Positions 34,535 through 45,430 are shown, numbered from the stretch's first letter. The stretch: 64,000 nucleotides of DNA from Mytilus edulis (GCF_963676685.1 NC_092344.1:101028749-101092748), one strand, 5' to 3'. The notes: generated by a model from the letters alone, not told the origin. A program made the numbers and translations.

Positions 34535-34703
34535 TTTTAGCCGTATTTGGCACAACTTTTTGGAATTTTGGATCCTCAATGCTCTTCAACTTTGTACTTG
34601 TTTGGCTTTATAAATATTTTGATATGAGCGTCACTGATGAGTCTTATGTAGACGAAACGCGAGTCTGGCGTACTAAATTATAATCCTGGTACCTTTGATA
34701 ACT
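34535..34703 (+). repeat. Hammerhead-like repeat, family C, best-preserved core
   Basis: It contains GCCGTATTTGGCACAAC, TACTTGTTTGGCTTTATAAA, then GAGCGTCA and the core. The core is CTGATGA (34634-34640), stem II GTC-TTATGTA-GAC (34641-34653), GAAA (34654-34657) and stem III ACGC-GAGTCTG-GCGT (34657-34671). The element ends CCTGGTACCTTTGATAACTA. Stems II and III are perfect, whereas stem I partners are not evident. It is a monomer without the 55-bp linker. Confidence 0.8.
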
Positions 34704-35564
34704 AATTATATCTGCCAATGATCGATACAACTATAAAGAAAAAGACCAAAGAAAAGGAATGTAAACAACTAGTATTTCCTGTCAGTTTTATTTTATTACA
34801 TCTTTTACTTTATCATTCCAGTTACATTTATACTCAAAACGCCATTGAAAAGCGTATGGGTATTTCTGCAAATTCCGGCATTGGTTCGTCTCTTCGATTG
34901 ATTCGAGCCCCTTATAAATACAACGAATGATACTGAAAAAAAATACGTTGAATACGGTTTACTAACTAAAAATCAAAGACATTACTCAGCAAATTGCTTA
35001 AAAGAGATAACATGCTCTATCAAATAAGATTGATGCACATATTTTAAATGCATAATATTAAATAGAATGAAACTATAAAAATATTAGATTGTCCTCAATC
35101 ACATCATGTTTCAATTAGAGATATTTATCACTTTAATGGTAGATTTTTTCAACGAAAAAGTTTACACCATGATGAAGCTAAATTTTGAATTGATCAGTCG
35201 CCTCAATGATCTATGAGATTGTCATTGATAACTGCATATTAAGAACACTTACAACACAGTAAATACCTTAATAAGATATCACTGTGCTGGAATTAATGGA
35301 GAAGAAAACTAACGTATAAATATATGTTGTGCATCTTCTTACTTTCATTATGCATGTACGAGGTTTTTTTCATACAACATTAAACGTTTTACTTGTAACT
35401 TAATAAACCTTACTTGGATTTTATTAGTTTTCCTTACGTTTGATCACCTATGCACACAACTTTAAGGATGTGAAAATAACCAAACAAAAATCGAAAATAA
35501 CCAAAAAAAAAATCTACATTTTGTTTTTATGTCAGATGGTTTCTTTTTACTTAATTCACAACCT

Positions 35565-35685
35565 TTTTCGGTACTTATACATCTTTGGATTTCAAATGTT
35601 TGGCTTTGAGCGTTCCTGATGAAGGTAAATCCAGAAAAGCGCTTCGGACGCAATAAATTATTAAACGTGTTGTTCTATATTTTTA
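35565..35685 (+). repeat. Solo fragment of the 350-bp array family
   Basis: It runs from TTTTCGGTACTTATACATCT to TGTTCTATATTTTTA, nearly identical to the last 121 bp of an array body including CTGATGAAGG and GAAAAGCGCTTCGGACGC. It stops at the same base as the array does at 17828, supporting that point as a true element end. Confidence 0.9.
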
Positions 35686-35689
35686 TAGA

Positions 35690-36480
35690 GTCTGGACAGC
35701 TTAGAGTTTTGCATATGCTTACAGACAATATTACAAAAAACTGTATGATGTGCTCTGTGTGTATTTTGGTGTGTAAGTCGTTGGGTTTTATGATCACATC
35801 ATAGTTTACGTTGATATATAAATATGTTTAAATATGATAATAAAGTGTAATTGTGAAAAAAAATTAGTAGATACATTAGCATACTCTGTATAAACGAGCT
35901 GCAACATCCGCATCTGAAAGTGGTTACTGTATCAACCAAACAACCATTATGTTCTATTGTTTGTCAAAAGTTTTCCTAAGGAAGCAGTATATTTTAATCT
36001 GTAATTTGATATAACAAACTCCTCAAGGTTTCTAGACTTGTAAATAATTTAATTCAGATGTTTTAATGGCTTCCTACCACATACAAAGAAATAACAGATT
36101 TGAAAAACAAACAAAGCTTCAAAATTAGAACACAAGTGATATATCTACATATCTTGTTTTGTCTTAGGTGTTGACTTATCAAAGTATACCCCACATCTCC
36201 TATTGTTCCGAATATGGAATCGCTTGTATCTATGTTGATACAAAGATTAACTTTGGTCTTTTTAGATCTAACGTGTAATTAATTGAAGACTCGCTATACA
36301 GTATACCTCCTTTGGTTTTTATCTAAAGCAGAACAATGTGGAATCTAAATACATCTATATACAAACAAGACCTCATGCAAATAAATTTTATATAAATTTT
36401 AAATAATCTTTTGAATAATCAGAATCATTTGAATTTTAAATGTATACCATTACTTAGCAGGTTTACTCCAGCGTAGCTTG
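35690..36480. other. Upstream region of gene 2, no gene seen
   Basis: AT-rich sequence with no recognised repeat. It leads into the gene 2 promoter. Confidence 0.45.
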
Positions 36481-36491
36481 TATTATTATAG

Positions 36492-36530
36492 CCAATCATA
36501 ACGCGCCTCAGGGACGTCAGGTATATAAAG
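36492..36530 (+). promoter_or_regulatory. CCAAT, CRE-like and TATA boxes of gene 2
   Basis: CCAAT at 36492-36496 and TATATAAAG at 36522-36530, 30 bp apart and 77 bp upstream of the ATG. Between them lies GACGTCA (36513-36519), matching seven of eight bases of a cAMP-response element. Genes 1 and 3 have the CCAAT/TATA pair but no such site in that interval. Confidence 0.7.
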
Positions 36531-36598
36531 GTATGAAGAGTGTTATTATTCACACTTAACATTTACAGTTTTACAAATTCGACTACTTTTTTTTCAAA

Positions 36599-37293
36599 AT
36601 GGTTTTGGAAGTGAGGAATACTAGTGACCAAACAGCAGTCCAGTCAATAAATAAATATGAAGAATCAGTGGATTTTCAAAATAACTGTAGATCGTATTAT
36701 CTAAATCGAGTGGAAGCAAGTGCAACTTTTAAGAGGAAATTAGAGCAGAACAAAGAAAAACCGAAAAAAACATCTATGTCAGCAGCAATGGACAGATTAC
36801 GACAGGAAATGGTAAGTGTTAAACTTTACATACCACGTTTTCGTTTAAATATGACGAGTTGTGTCTATCTATATATCTATTTTAGATAAAGATAATTATT
36901 TCATACTTTAAATTGTTGATAACATATCTGTTCTGACATTTCAAACCACATTACACTTTTATAGCTGCAAATTTAAATGAAATAAACTTGCGAGAAATTT
37001 AACGCTCCTAAGCATCGTTTTATTTATTTTTACAGACCTCACTTGTCGACCAAGATCTTTCCTTAATGAGACAACTACTGACGCTGAATGAAACTATCGA
37101 GGAGCTGAAAAACAAGAGGCTTTATGGTGTCAGTAAAGATTCTTTAGATGAAAGTGCAAACTATATTAAGGGCAGCACGTGTCAGCTGAGTAAGAGTATG
37201 TCCACCATGTCCCTCAGCAGTCAGGCCTCTAGTGAATGTAGCAGTTCAACTATGTCGGAGGACGACACAGACATTACAGAGTATGATGCATGA
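36599..37293 (+). CDS. FAM167-like small protein, paralogue 2 (156 aa, two exons)
   Basis: Exon 1 is 36599-36811 (71 codons) and exon 2 is 37036-37293 (85 codons plus TGA). The 224-bp intron runs from GTAAGT to TTTTTACAG, phase 0, splitting the helix exactly as in the paralogues (AMDRLRQEM, then TSLVDQDLSL). The N-terminal block NKYEESVDFQNNCRSYYLNR and the core MRQLLTLNETIEELKNKRLY are conserved. The tail is Ser-rich (SMSTMSLSSQASSECSSS) and then acidic (SEDDTDITEYDA). No signal peptide or membrane helix is visible, so a soluble intracellular protein is likely. The helical core resembles FAM167/DIORA. After the TGA the same frame continues with DSDDSGCGC, parallel to the C terminus of gene 3. 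Exon 2 is far closer to gene 3 than to gene 1. Confidence 0.88.
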
Positions 37294-38110
37294 AAACACT
37301 TATGTCTCCAGGACTCGGACGATTCTGGCTGTGGATGCATGAACATTGTGGGCTTAAATCAACCACTCAATATACAAGTTGGATGAGAAGCAAGGTCTGA
37401 ACGCATGGAGTTATAAAAGAACCCTGTGAAATGAGGCAATCCATTTTCTGGTTCGATGACTTTTGTTTTACATCCTAGTAAGTATAATTACTTGAATAAA
37501 CTGAAGAAAATGCAATTTTTACATATTAAAATGCACATTATAATCATACAAATTTGAAAAATGAGCTTATAAATAAACTCACCACGGTTACCAGGATTAT
37601 AATTTTGTACGCGTTTGTCTACAAAAGATTTATCACAAACGTGAAAAAGCCTGACATATTATCAACAACATTTAAATAAGCTATATTCGACCAAAGAGAT
37701 AGATTTATAGGTTAATATATTATAAATATGTACATAATTATTTAATGACTTCACTGTAACCTAACTATATGACGTATGCAATTAAATGCATGTAATATTT
37801 GTGCTGAATCCTTTTAAAATCAAAACAATTTGCAAATATGCGTTTTTCACTTATATTAAAACATTCATGGTTATTTCTTTTTCAGAATATTGCAATCCAA
37901 GAATTGTTGCACAAGTAATGGATGCCGAATGCAGAAAAACACAATATCGACTCGGTGATTTGAATAGCAAATGACAAAATGTCAACCGTTTTCTATGTGC
38001 AGCTCTAGATTCGATTGCTGTTTAATTGACATTGACAATTTTTAAAAGATGTAACATGTACAAATGATTTTTGTTGTAGTACAAATAAAGTTGCATTACA
38101 ATCACTCGTT
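37294..38110 (+). other. 3' UTR of gene 2 with intron and poly(A) signal
   Basis: A donor GTAAGT at 37478-37483 and an acceptor TTTCTTTTTCAG ending at 37885 frame a 3' UTR intron of about 400 bp. The last exon contains AATAAA at 38084-38089. All three signals occur at matching places in gene 3. A 62-codon frame across the last exon (37786-37974) is not frame-conserved in gene 3, so the exon is read as non-coding. The stop lies 184 nt upstream of the exon junction. Confidence 0.6.
37570..37640 (-). repeat. Family C fragment inside the 3' UTR intron
   Basis: AATAAACTCACCACGGTTAC, CAGGATTATAATTTTGTACG and CGTTTGTCTACAAAAG are a decayed minus-strand family C piece. A matching relic (CAGGATTATAGTTTTGTTCG) lies at about 61905 downstream of gene 3, so it predates the duplication. 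Confidence 0.6.
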
Positions 38111-39480
38111 CATTTTATTGACTGAATGACATTCATTCCTATAGTTTAAAAAAGAACAAAGTATTGGATAATACTCCTTTTTTGAATAGCTACCTGAACG
38201 ATATCAAAGGGATATTCAAGCTTTAAGTCTAACTGTCAACGCCATGGCAAAAAAGGAAAACTGAACAAAAGACAAACTATGACCAATTAAGAAAATTTCA
38301 GAAAAAATCTATAATATTCAACTTTAAAAAAAAAAAAAAAATAACTACTTCTTTCTTGGATAGAGAAAAACTTTCATTTTCGTAGAAATCTAATTTCGTG
38401 GTTTTGCCAAAGTCTGCATACAAACCAATAAAAAATGTGTAAATAGTTGAAAATTGGTATTCGTGATATACCTGCACCCTAAAAATCCAGTGATTTTGAT
38501 ATCCCATGAATAAAAAATCCAGAGTACCACAAAACATGTCTCAAAATTATTTGATTGGTCATATACTTGTAAAAGTCTCGACGGGGTAAAATAAATAATA
38601 AGTATACACTAAACTTTCAACATTTATACTTGATACACTAAATACTATGATCCTCGCTACATCTGGTCTTATAAAAACATGTTAAGACATCGCCGAATTG
38701 TACCAATTTCAGTTGTGCTGTACCATACGTGTCGGAATATACTATGAAACTTCTACAATATGTATCTTCATCTTGGTATATGAAACTTAAGTCAATTCTT
38801 TGTTCTTATTGCTATCAGAAGAATGAAAGTACAATAAAAAAACTATAGTGGCAAATACCTTATATAGGTACTTTACAATACGATAGAAAACATAAGAGCA
38901 CATTTGTAGTAATAATTCACTTGATTGAGCTTGATCATTACATCTAAGTTGTACTGATGTTTTATTTCTATAAACTCCTTGTTAAGTAAAGTGCAAACAA
39001 ACATAAACAGGACATATGAAAACAAGGGGCGTTTATAATATACCGATTACTCATGTGATATACACAAGATAGAAAGGTGTAAAATGTGTTAAAACATGCT
39101 TCTACAGTTTGATGAAATGAAGTTCAGCAGTATCAATCATTAGTTCGTGTCATAACTTGATGCACCATACATGTATCTGGATTAGAAAAACCAAGCTGAT
39201 CAACTCAATTGTAGATACTTATAATATATACATATTCTTTGCAACAACACATTTTTATATCTTTAGCGAGGAAAAAATTTGGCAATACGAGACTAAAATC
39301 AAAACAGTGATTAAATAGTTATCAAAGGTACCAGGATTATAATTTAGTACGCCAGACGCGCGTTTCGTCTACATAGTGCTCATCAGTGATTAAAATCCGA
39401 AGTGATCTAAAAACGAGACATTCCCTAAGATGGAATTGAAGCGGATCCTCAAAGTATGAATATTTCTGTCATTGCATTAT
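38111..39480 (+). repeat. Duplicated 3' flank, copy 1
   Basis: Ordered blocks shared with 62420-63900: ACTGTCAACGCCATGG, CTTATAAAAACATGTTAAGA-type sequence, CATCTAAGTTGTACTGATG, AAACAAGGGGCGTTTATA, ATAGAAAGGTGTAAAATGTG and CTAAGATGGAATTGAAG. It forms the downstream part of the segmental duplication carrying genes 2 and 3. No gene is seen in it. Confidence 0.8.
39316..39383 (-). mobile_element. 68-bp family C insertion
   Basis: A short family C end (TAGTTATCAAAGGTACCAGG ... TACATAGTGCTCAT) sits between two copies of CAGTGATTAAA (39305-39315 and 39384-39394). The equivalent place in the gene 3 flank (about 63815-63830) has no insertion. Part of the right copy (CAGTGA) also belongs to the family C consensus, so the duplication may be partly microhomology. 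Confidence 0.65.
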
Positions 39481-39603
39481 CCTTTAAAAAGTATTTATAT
39501 TATCAAGTCAATAATGGAGGTACTTTGAGGAAAATCTTAATGTATATATCAAAAACATGAACATGTGAACATTTCTAATCTAAAGATTATGTTGAAGAAG
39601 ACC

Positions 39604-39925
39604 AAATAGTTATCAAAGGTACCAGGATTATAATTTATTACGCCAGACGCACGTTTCGTCTACATAAGACTCATCAGTGACGCTCAGATAAAAAAAATAT
39701 AAAGCTAAACAAGTACAAAATTGAAGAGTATTGGGGACCCAAAATTACAAAAAGTTGTGCCAAATACGGCTCAGGTAATCTATTCCTGGGCTAAGAAAAT
39801 CCTTAGTTTTTTCGAAAAATATAAAGTTTTGTAACAGGAAATTTATAAAAATGACCATATAATTGATATTCATATCAACACCGAAGTGCTGACTACTAGG
39901 CTGATGATACCCTTTGGGACGACAA
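39604..39925 (-). repeat. Hammerhead-like repeat, family C, long monomer
   Basis: On the minus strand: GGTATCATCAGCCTAGTAGT, CAGCACTTCGGTGTTGATAT, AACTTTTTGTAATTTTGGG, GAGCGTCACTGATGAGTC, TTATGTAGACGAAACGTGCG and TCTGGCGTAATAAATTATAA, ending CCTTTGATAACTATTTG. It retains the body start and the complete hammerhead-like core. Part of the linker (GGTATCATCAG) is joined to other sequence. Confidence 0.8.
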
Positions 39926-40025
39926 GTGCACAAAACGTCGGGGAACACTAGATTAAGAAATAAAATCTAAAGGTGAACATTGTGCACTTGTCGCCCAAGG
40001 GTATCACCAGCCTAGTAGTAGGTAT
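39870..40025. repeat. Inverted pair around a family C body start
   Basis: GGCTGATGATACCCTTTGGG with CGACAAGTGCACAA (39899 onward) is mirrored by TTGTGCACTTGTCGCCCAAG and GGTATCACCAGCCTAGTAG (39980-40016). Two element ends with an alternative linker therefore face each other across about 60 bp. Confidence 0.65.
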
Positions 40026-40029
40026 GGCT

Positions 40030-40790
40030 TTGTTGTCAAACAGATGATAATTAATAAACTTTTTTTTCATGTCAGAATCAATGTCCTGTGCTCATTGGCT
40101 GGTGATGTCAAATTTAAAAACAAACTGTTTTTCTGGATGTAAATATGAACCCATGTCATTAGCAGAGTAGACAATGTAAAAGAACTATTGCCGAGAGAAC
40201 CTTTATCAATAATTAAAATCTTCCAAAGTCAACTTTTCGTTTAGAAAGTTCATGGTTTGCTTCTATAATGCACTTAAATACTACATTAACATACGACAGG
40301 ATCACTCCATATAAGTTAAATTAGTTTGCAAAAAGATGTTTGAAATAAATCATGCCATATGTCGAATCATTGATAACAAGATGCATCCACCACAAAAAAA
40401 CTAGTAATCAATCTCTATAGGACATCTTCTAGTAACCAAGTTCGCTTAGGAAACAAAATGAAAGGTGTCAAAATGACAATTTAGCTTAATCATAAACTTT
40501 TAAATAAAAGATAAAGGTTAAAATTAAACAGTATTTTAACTCTAGTAGAGTTTGGTCTCATAGGCAATTATACTACATCTCCCTATTTACATATGCAGAC
40601 AATTCATCATATTTGAATAAGCTAATTATATTTTATCTTGATATACCAAATAAATTTTGGAGATATGATGCATTTACAATACCATTTTCTTACGGTAAAA
40701 ACACAATTTTGAATAATTATTACTCAACATCAAACATATATAAATGCATCATTATACAATAATTGCAAGAAACGTATGAGAATAACACAA
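40030..40790. other. Intergenic DNA, no gene seen
   Basis: AT-rich, without recognised repeats apart from a short GTCTCATAGGCAATTATAC motif near 40556 related to family G. Confidence 0.4.
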
Positions 40791-40793
40791 CAA

Positions 40794-41450
40794 AAGAGGG
40801 ACACAATATACCAGAGGGACGACATATAACAGAGGGACATTCAAACCCATCAATCGAAAAAAAACCGACAACGCCATGGCTAAAAAAGAAAAGGACAAAG
40901 TGCACAAAACATAACATAACATAGAAAATAAAGACTAAGCAACACGTACCCCACCAAAAAACTGGGGGTGATATCAGGTGCTCCGGGAGAGTAAGCAGAT
41001 CCTGCTTCATATGTAGCACCCGTCGTGGTTCTCATGTTCGTACATACCCGGTAATACATCTCAATCGCTAGATCACAATCGTGAAAAAAAACCCGGGATT
41101 ATAGCAACGACATAAGGAACATATCCGTTATCATCTGTGGAACCGATATTCCATAACGGTCAACCAACTCGTTATGATGACCTGTAAATTTACGAAGGGA
41201 TAATTCCAACCTCACCATTTTGAACTCTTGGTTTAATAGCTTCCTTGTGAGTAGCAATCGTCGTCTATCAAGACAAAATCAAGATAAGAAACACAAGCCC
41301 GGGAATATCGTATGAATTGGGAGATATATACTATGTATGCAGGCTCTTCTGGAATGTTGCTACATAGAAATGAAAAGTTCAGAATTGGGAAGCCGAAATC
41401 ATCTCTTTTGTCGTAAAGTTTAGTTTTCAACCTACCGTCATCATTAGCTA
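40794..41450 (+). repeat. Dispersed repeat family A, near full length
   Basis: GAGGGACACAATATACCAGA, ACGCCATGGCTAAAAAAG, GGGGGTGATATCAGGTGCTC, CATATCCGTTATCATCTGTG, ATTCCATAACGGTCAACC and ATCTCTTTTGTCGTAAAG. It is continuous across the point where the 10.5-18.1 kb copy carries the 350-bp array, so it serves as an empty-site reference. Confidence 0.9.
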
Positions 41451-41724
41451 TTTATTTATAATAATAAAACCATCAATAACTTTAAGTGTGAAATATCACG
41501 AGAGATTAAATAAATTACAACTGTTAATGCATATCAAGGACAAGAGCTCGTTAACGTGTTATGTAAGGTTCCTCAGGCTTGTTAAAAAAGATTGACCCTT
41601 GGTGTATACAGGTATTCATTTTAGCCTTCTTTTGACCGTAAAGCTCTTAACGCAAAGGCGTATTTATACATCAATGCTTTTCAAATGTTTATACCCCCGC
41701 TATATAGGAGGAGTGTATTATTAT

Positions 41725-41814
41725 TTACATAGTGTACTAGTGACTTCGCTCTCACCCCATATGGAATTTACTGACCCCATATATTCCGTTATACGTCACT
41801 AGCACACTATGTAA
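41725..41814. mobile_element. Small foldback (MITE-like) element, 90 bp
   Basis: TTACATAGTGTACTAGTGAC at the left and GTCACTAGCACACTATGTAA at the right form an almost perfect 20-bp inverted pair (one mismatch). The centre holds two direct copies of ACCCCATAT. Confidence 0.8.
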
Positions 41815-42169
41815 CGAATTTATCTTACCGACTATCTTAACGTGTCATTTTTGATTATATTTAGCCTAGTGACCTATCAAAATGAGCAAGTCTACAATAC
41901 CGTTAGCATTTAAGAAACTACTCCCATTGATCATACAAAAAACAGATGCCAACAAAAACAACTTGTTAGCTTGAACTGTGTTTCATGAATTTATTTCAAT
42001 CTTCATCAATTTGTTCGTCTGTTGAAACCTTTAAGATTTTTCTCAGTACCGTTTGGTTTTATAAAGGGACGTCACACCACTACTAACTGTGTATGTAATA
42101 AGCCCCACCTCCCTACTAACCTAATATGGAATATATACGGTCTCCACGCGGACGCTTTTAACCTATCAT

Positions 42170-42237
42170 ATTCCTAGAAATGTTTAGGAGGTAGGATAAA
42201 TATATTCCTAGAAATGAATAGGAGGTAGGATAAATAT
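42170..42237 (+). repeat. 34-bp direct repeat, two copies
   Basis: ATTCCTAGAAATG followed by AGGAGGTAGGATAAAT occurs twice in tandem (42170-42203 and 42204-42237), differing at about two positions. Confidence 0.85.
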
Positions 42238-42960
42238 TTCACCCCTGTCTTTTAATCTATCCGACCGTATGTTGGAACGTTCGTATATTAGTATGTCCCA
42301 TCATAAATTGAATTCATCCTGAATATAATAAAGTTAATGTACATCCAATTCAGTTTATTCTTTTTAATTTGAAATATCCTACTTCTCGCTTTTATAGATA
42401 TAATTTGAATGTGAACTAAAAATTTCGCTGTTCCAAATAATATGATGATGAGGGTGGTTCTTAACGACCTTGACTATCAATGAGAGTCTTGCACGGTCGG
42501 TTGTATCAAAACAATTTACGAAAATATTTAAACAAAGAACATAAAAAAACAGCAAACAATTGGTATTATTTTTGGTCAGAAGGCGTTGGCCTTCGTAAAT
42601 ATTTAATTAAATTATAATACATATTGCTTTCAGAATACAAAATGACGCTTGTATTTAGCTGCTGAATACGCTGGCCACACGTGCCAATCAGAATGGGAGA
42701 ATGTTTCCTTATACTTATACACCAAAAGTTAAAGAAATAATAAGCCTTAACGTATGAAGTAAATCACTTATCAAAATTATGGAAGCAAGAAAAAAATTAT
42801 GACCGAGTTAATCAAGGTAATATGAAACCCATTTATAGCAGATGAAAATGCCTTTATAAACACATTTAACAGCATTGTAATATTGTTATATTGTTATCAA
42901 CTTATTGCGATGCTTCTAAACACAAAAGCAGGGTAAAAGCTATCGTATCAACCCAAAAGA
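42238..42960. other. Intergenic DNA, no gene seen
   Basis: No recognisable repeat or open frame of note. Confidence 0.4.
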
Positions 42961-42984
42961 AAGATGAGGTAGGTAAAGTCAGTT

Positions 42985-43700
42985 GGTGATTCACTCCCTA
43001 AATGTTGAAGTTCTTGTCTCCCTTTAACAGCTATAATGGGTCATTTACAGACGAAAAACGTTAAGTTCTTTCATCTGTTTGAACTTTTATACAATATATC
43101 TAAAAAGGTGGGTTTAGTCCGTTGGAGATGCAATCCATAAACGTTAAAGACATATTTTCTTGGAATAAGTATAGTAATAATTCGAAACGCCAGACGCTCG
43201 TTTTGTCTGCATAAGACGCTCAGATCAAAATAGTTAGCAAGCCAAACAAGTACAAAGTTGAAGAGCATTGATGACCCTAAATACCAAAAAGCCAAATACG
43301 GCTAAGGTTATCTATGCCTGGAATAAGACAATCCTTAGTATTTTGAATAATTCATACTTTTGCAAACAGCAAATTTATAAAAATGACCATAATTATAATT
43401 GATATTCATGTCAACACCGAAGTGCTGACTTCTGAGCTGGTGATACCCCAGTGGTGTAAATAGTTATATAAGGTACCAGGCTTATAATTTAATACGTCAG
43501 ACGTAAAACAATTAAAGTTCATTAATCTGTTTGAACTTTTATACAATATATCTAAAAAGGTGGGTATAGTTAGTTGAAGCTGCAATCCCTAAATGTTAAA
43601 GACATATTCTTGGAATTAGGACAGTCCTCTTGAACGGCTATTATGGGTAATTCACAAAAAATTATACACTCAAAGTTCATCAGTATGTTCGAACTTTTAT
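42985..43700 (+). repeat. Local three-copy repeat flanking a family C monomer
   Basis: Two close copies (43060-43165 and 43510-43620) share CTGTTTGAACTTTTATACAA, ATATCTAAAAAGGTGGGT and GTTAAAGACATATT; a third weaker one starts near 42985 (ACTCCCTAAATGTTGAAG). Between them, 43185-43442 is a minus-strand family C monomer (CGAAACGCCAGACGCTCG ... AACACCGAAGTGCTGAC) and 43455-43510 another fragment. The monomer therefore interrupts an older local duplication. Confidence 0.7.
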
Positions 43701-44559
43701 ATTCTTTTATATTTATGCCAAACTTCCAGCATCCTCACCATAAAATAATTGGCGCAGGATGTTAAAAGGAATCAAAACTTTTTAAATTCCAGGAAATTAA
43801 AATTCTTTTGAATATTTGAGCATCAAATGACACAAATTTGTTTGCTTGAAAAAAAGTTTCGTAATCAAAGAAGCATTTTATATAGAAAATATGTTAATAG
43901 GTCATATCAAAATATTTAAAACTAGACTAATCTCTTACAAATCACATAGCCCCTGTAATTGTTTGATTTTGTATTAGTAAACTTAACATCGTGTGGGCTT
44001 TGACATATACAATAAATTTAGAATATCTTTTAAATCATCAGCGGGATTGTAACAACAAAGTTTTCTTATGTAAAGTATTAAGTTGAATAAACAGATTTAA
44101 AAAAGACATTCAAAACTACTAATATTTTTAAATTTTCTTTTCTAGTACACAGTTTATCGATTAGAATTTCTTTCCCTCGGGTTTGTAGATTTTAAACTGT
44201 TTAACCTAAGAACATTGCATCGACCAGAAAATGGAGTGTATGACCAAACGAGCAACACCCTTGAGAGCCCTGTTGTTATTCTCTAAATGTCTTATTGTGA
44301 ACGTCGAGCATTACGTCCTAGGTATAGTTGTTGACCTCAACGTCCTTATTTCTCTATTGGACAGTTATTGCATTTGCAATCATAACACATCCTGTCTATG
44401 GGTAATGCCATATATACAAGCTTACAAAAGTGTTTACCAAATGAAATGAATTCAAAAAAATTTTTATGCACAAAAGAATACAATGATACTCAAACCAATG
44501 TTACACATTAAATGTACTTTACATTGTCATTGGAAAACAAAACAGAATGTCACATATTT

Positions 44560-44860
44560 TGAATTTTTCCTTACAGTAAAGCATTGTTTGTATCATTTGC
44601 ATCTACACTGTACCGATATTTTATGTCAACTGATTTCCTTGTAATATAAAGTACATGGAAATAATCAATATCATCTGTGACAAGGGCGTTTGGTATAGCA
44701 CATTACTCATTCAGTAACAGATTTGAGGAAGAACTGATTCTTGCACTAAGATGGAGCCTTTTTCCTTATGATTTCACGATTAAATCAATACACTTTAGGA
44801 ATATAACGAAGTACTCTATATAGTAATATTAATTTTTATTCGGCAATTAATAACATAGCA
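44560..44860 (+). repeat. Degenerate third copy of the gene 2/3 flank
   Basis: CAAGGGCGTTTGGTATAGCA with CATTACTCATTCAG, and TTATTCGGCAATTAATAAC, parallel ACAAGGGGCGTTTATAATAT and ATTACTCATGTG at about 39026 and ATTATTCGGCAATTCGAG at 63780. No gene copy is recognisable upstream, so only the flank seems to survive. Confidence 0.4.
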
Positions 44861-44883
44861 GATTTTAACACATTACTAATAAG

Positions 44884-45430
44884 ATTAACGGTATCAATTT
44901 TCTTGCACCAGATGCGCATTTCGACAATACATGTCTCTTCAGTGATGCTCGTGGCCAAAATTTTTGAAATCCAAAGCTTATATAAAAGATGAAGAGCTAT
45001 AATCCAAAAGGTCTAAAAAGTATAGCCAATTCCGTGAAAGGAATCAGAGCTTTGCATGAGGGAGATACATTCCTTAATTTATAATAATTTCTATAATTTT
45101 GTAACAGCAAATTTTAATAACACAAACAAAAATCCGTATGTTCATGCCAGCACCGAAGTATTGGCTACTGGGCTGGTGATACCCTCGGGGACTAATAGTC
45201 CACCAGCAGAGGCATCGACCCAGTGATGGTAATAAAATTAACGGTATCAATTTTCTTGCACCAGATGCGCATTTCGACAATACATGTCTCTTCAGTGATG
45301 CTCGGGTCCAAAATATTTGAAATCCAAAGCTTATATAAAAGATGAAGAGCTATAATCCAAAAGGTCCAAAAAGTATAGCCAAATCCGTGAAAGGAATCAG
45401 AGCTTTGCATGAGGGAGATACATTCCTTAA
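44884..45430 (-). repeat. Family C dimer with linker, ~353-bp period
   Basis: AACGGTATCAATTTTCTTGC occurs at 44887 and again at 45240, followed both times by ACCAGATGCGCATTTCGAC and GGAATCAGAGCTTTGCATGA. Between the two bodies lies a linker (GATACCCTCGGGGACTAATA, GTCCACCAGCAGAGGCATCG, ACCCAGTGATGG). It is the reverse complement of the linker of the array, despite the bodies being diverged. The hammerhead-like cores are decayed. It shows the same body-linker-body plan as the 20-mer. Confidence 0.85.

Noticed and set aside
37786..37974. Coding third exon of gene 2
   Set aside because: The homologous exon of gene 3 has a one-base difference that breaks the frame, and the acceptor falls within the frame. 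It is better explained as a 3' UTR exon.
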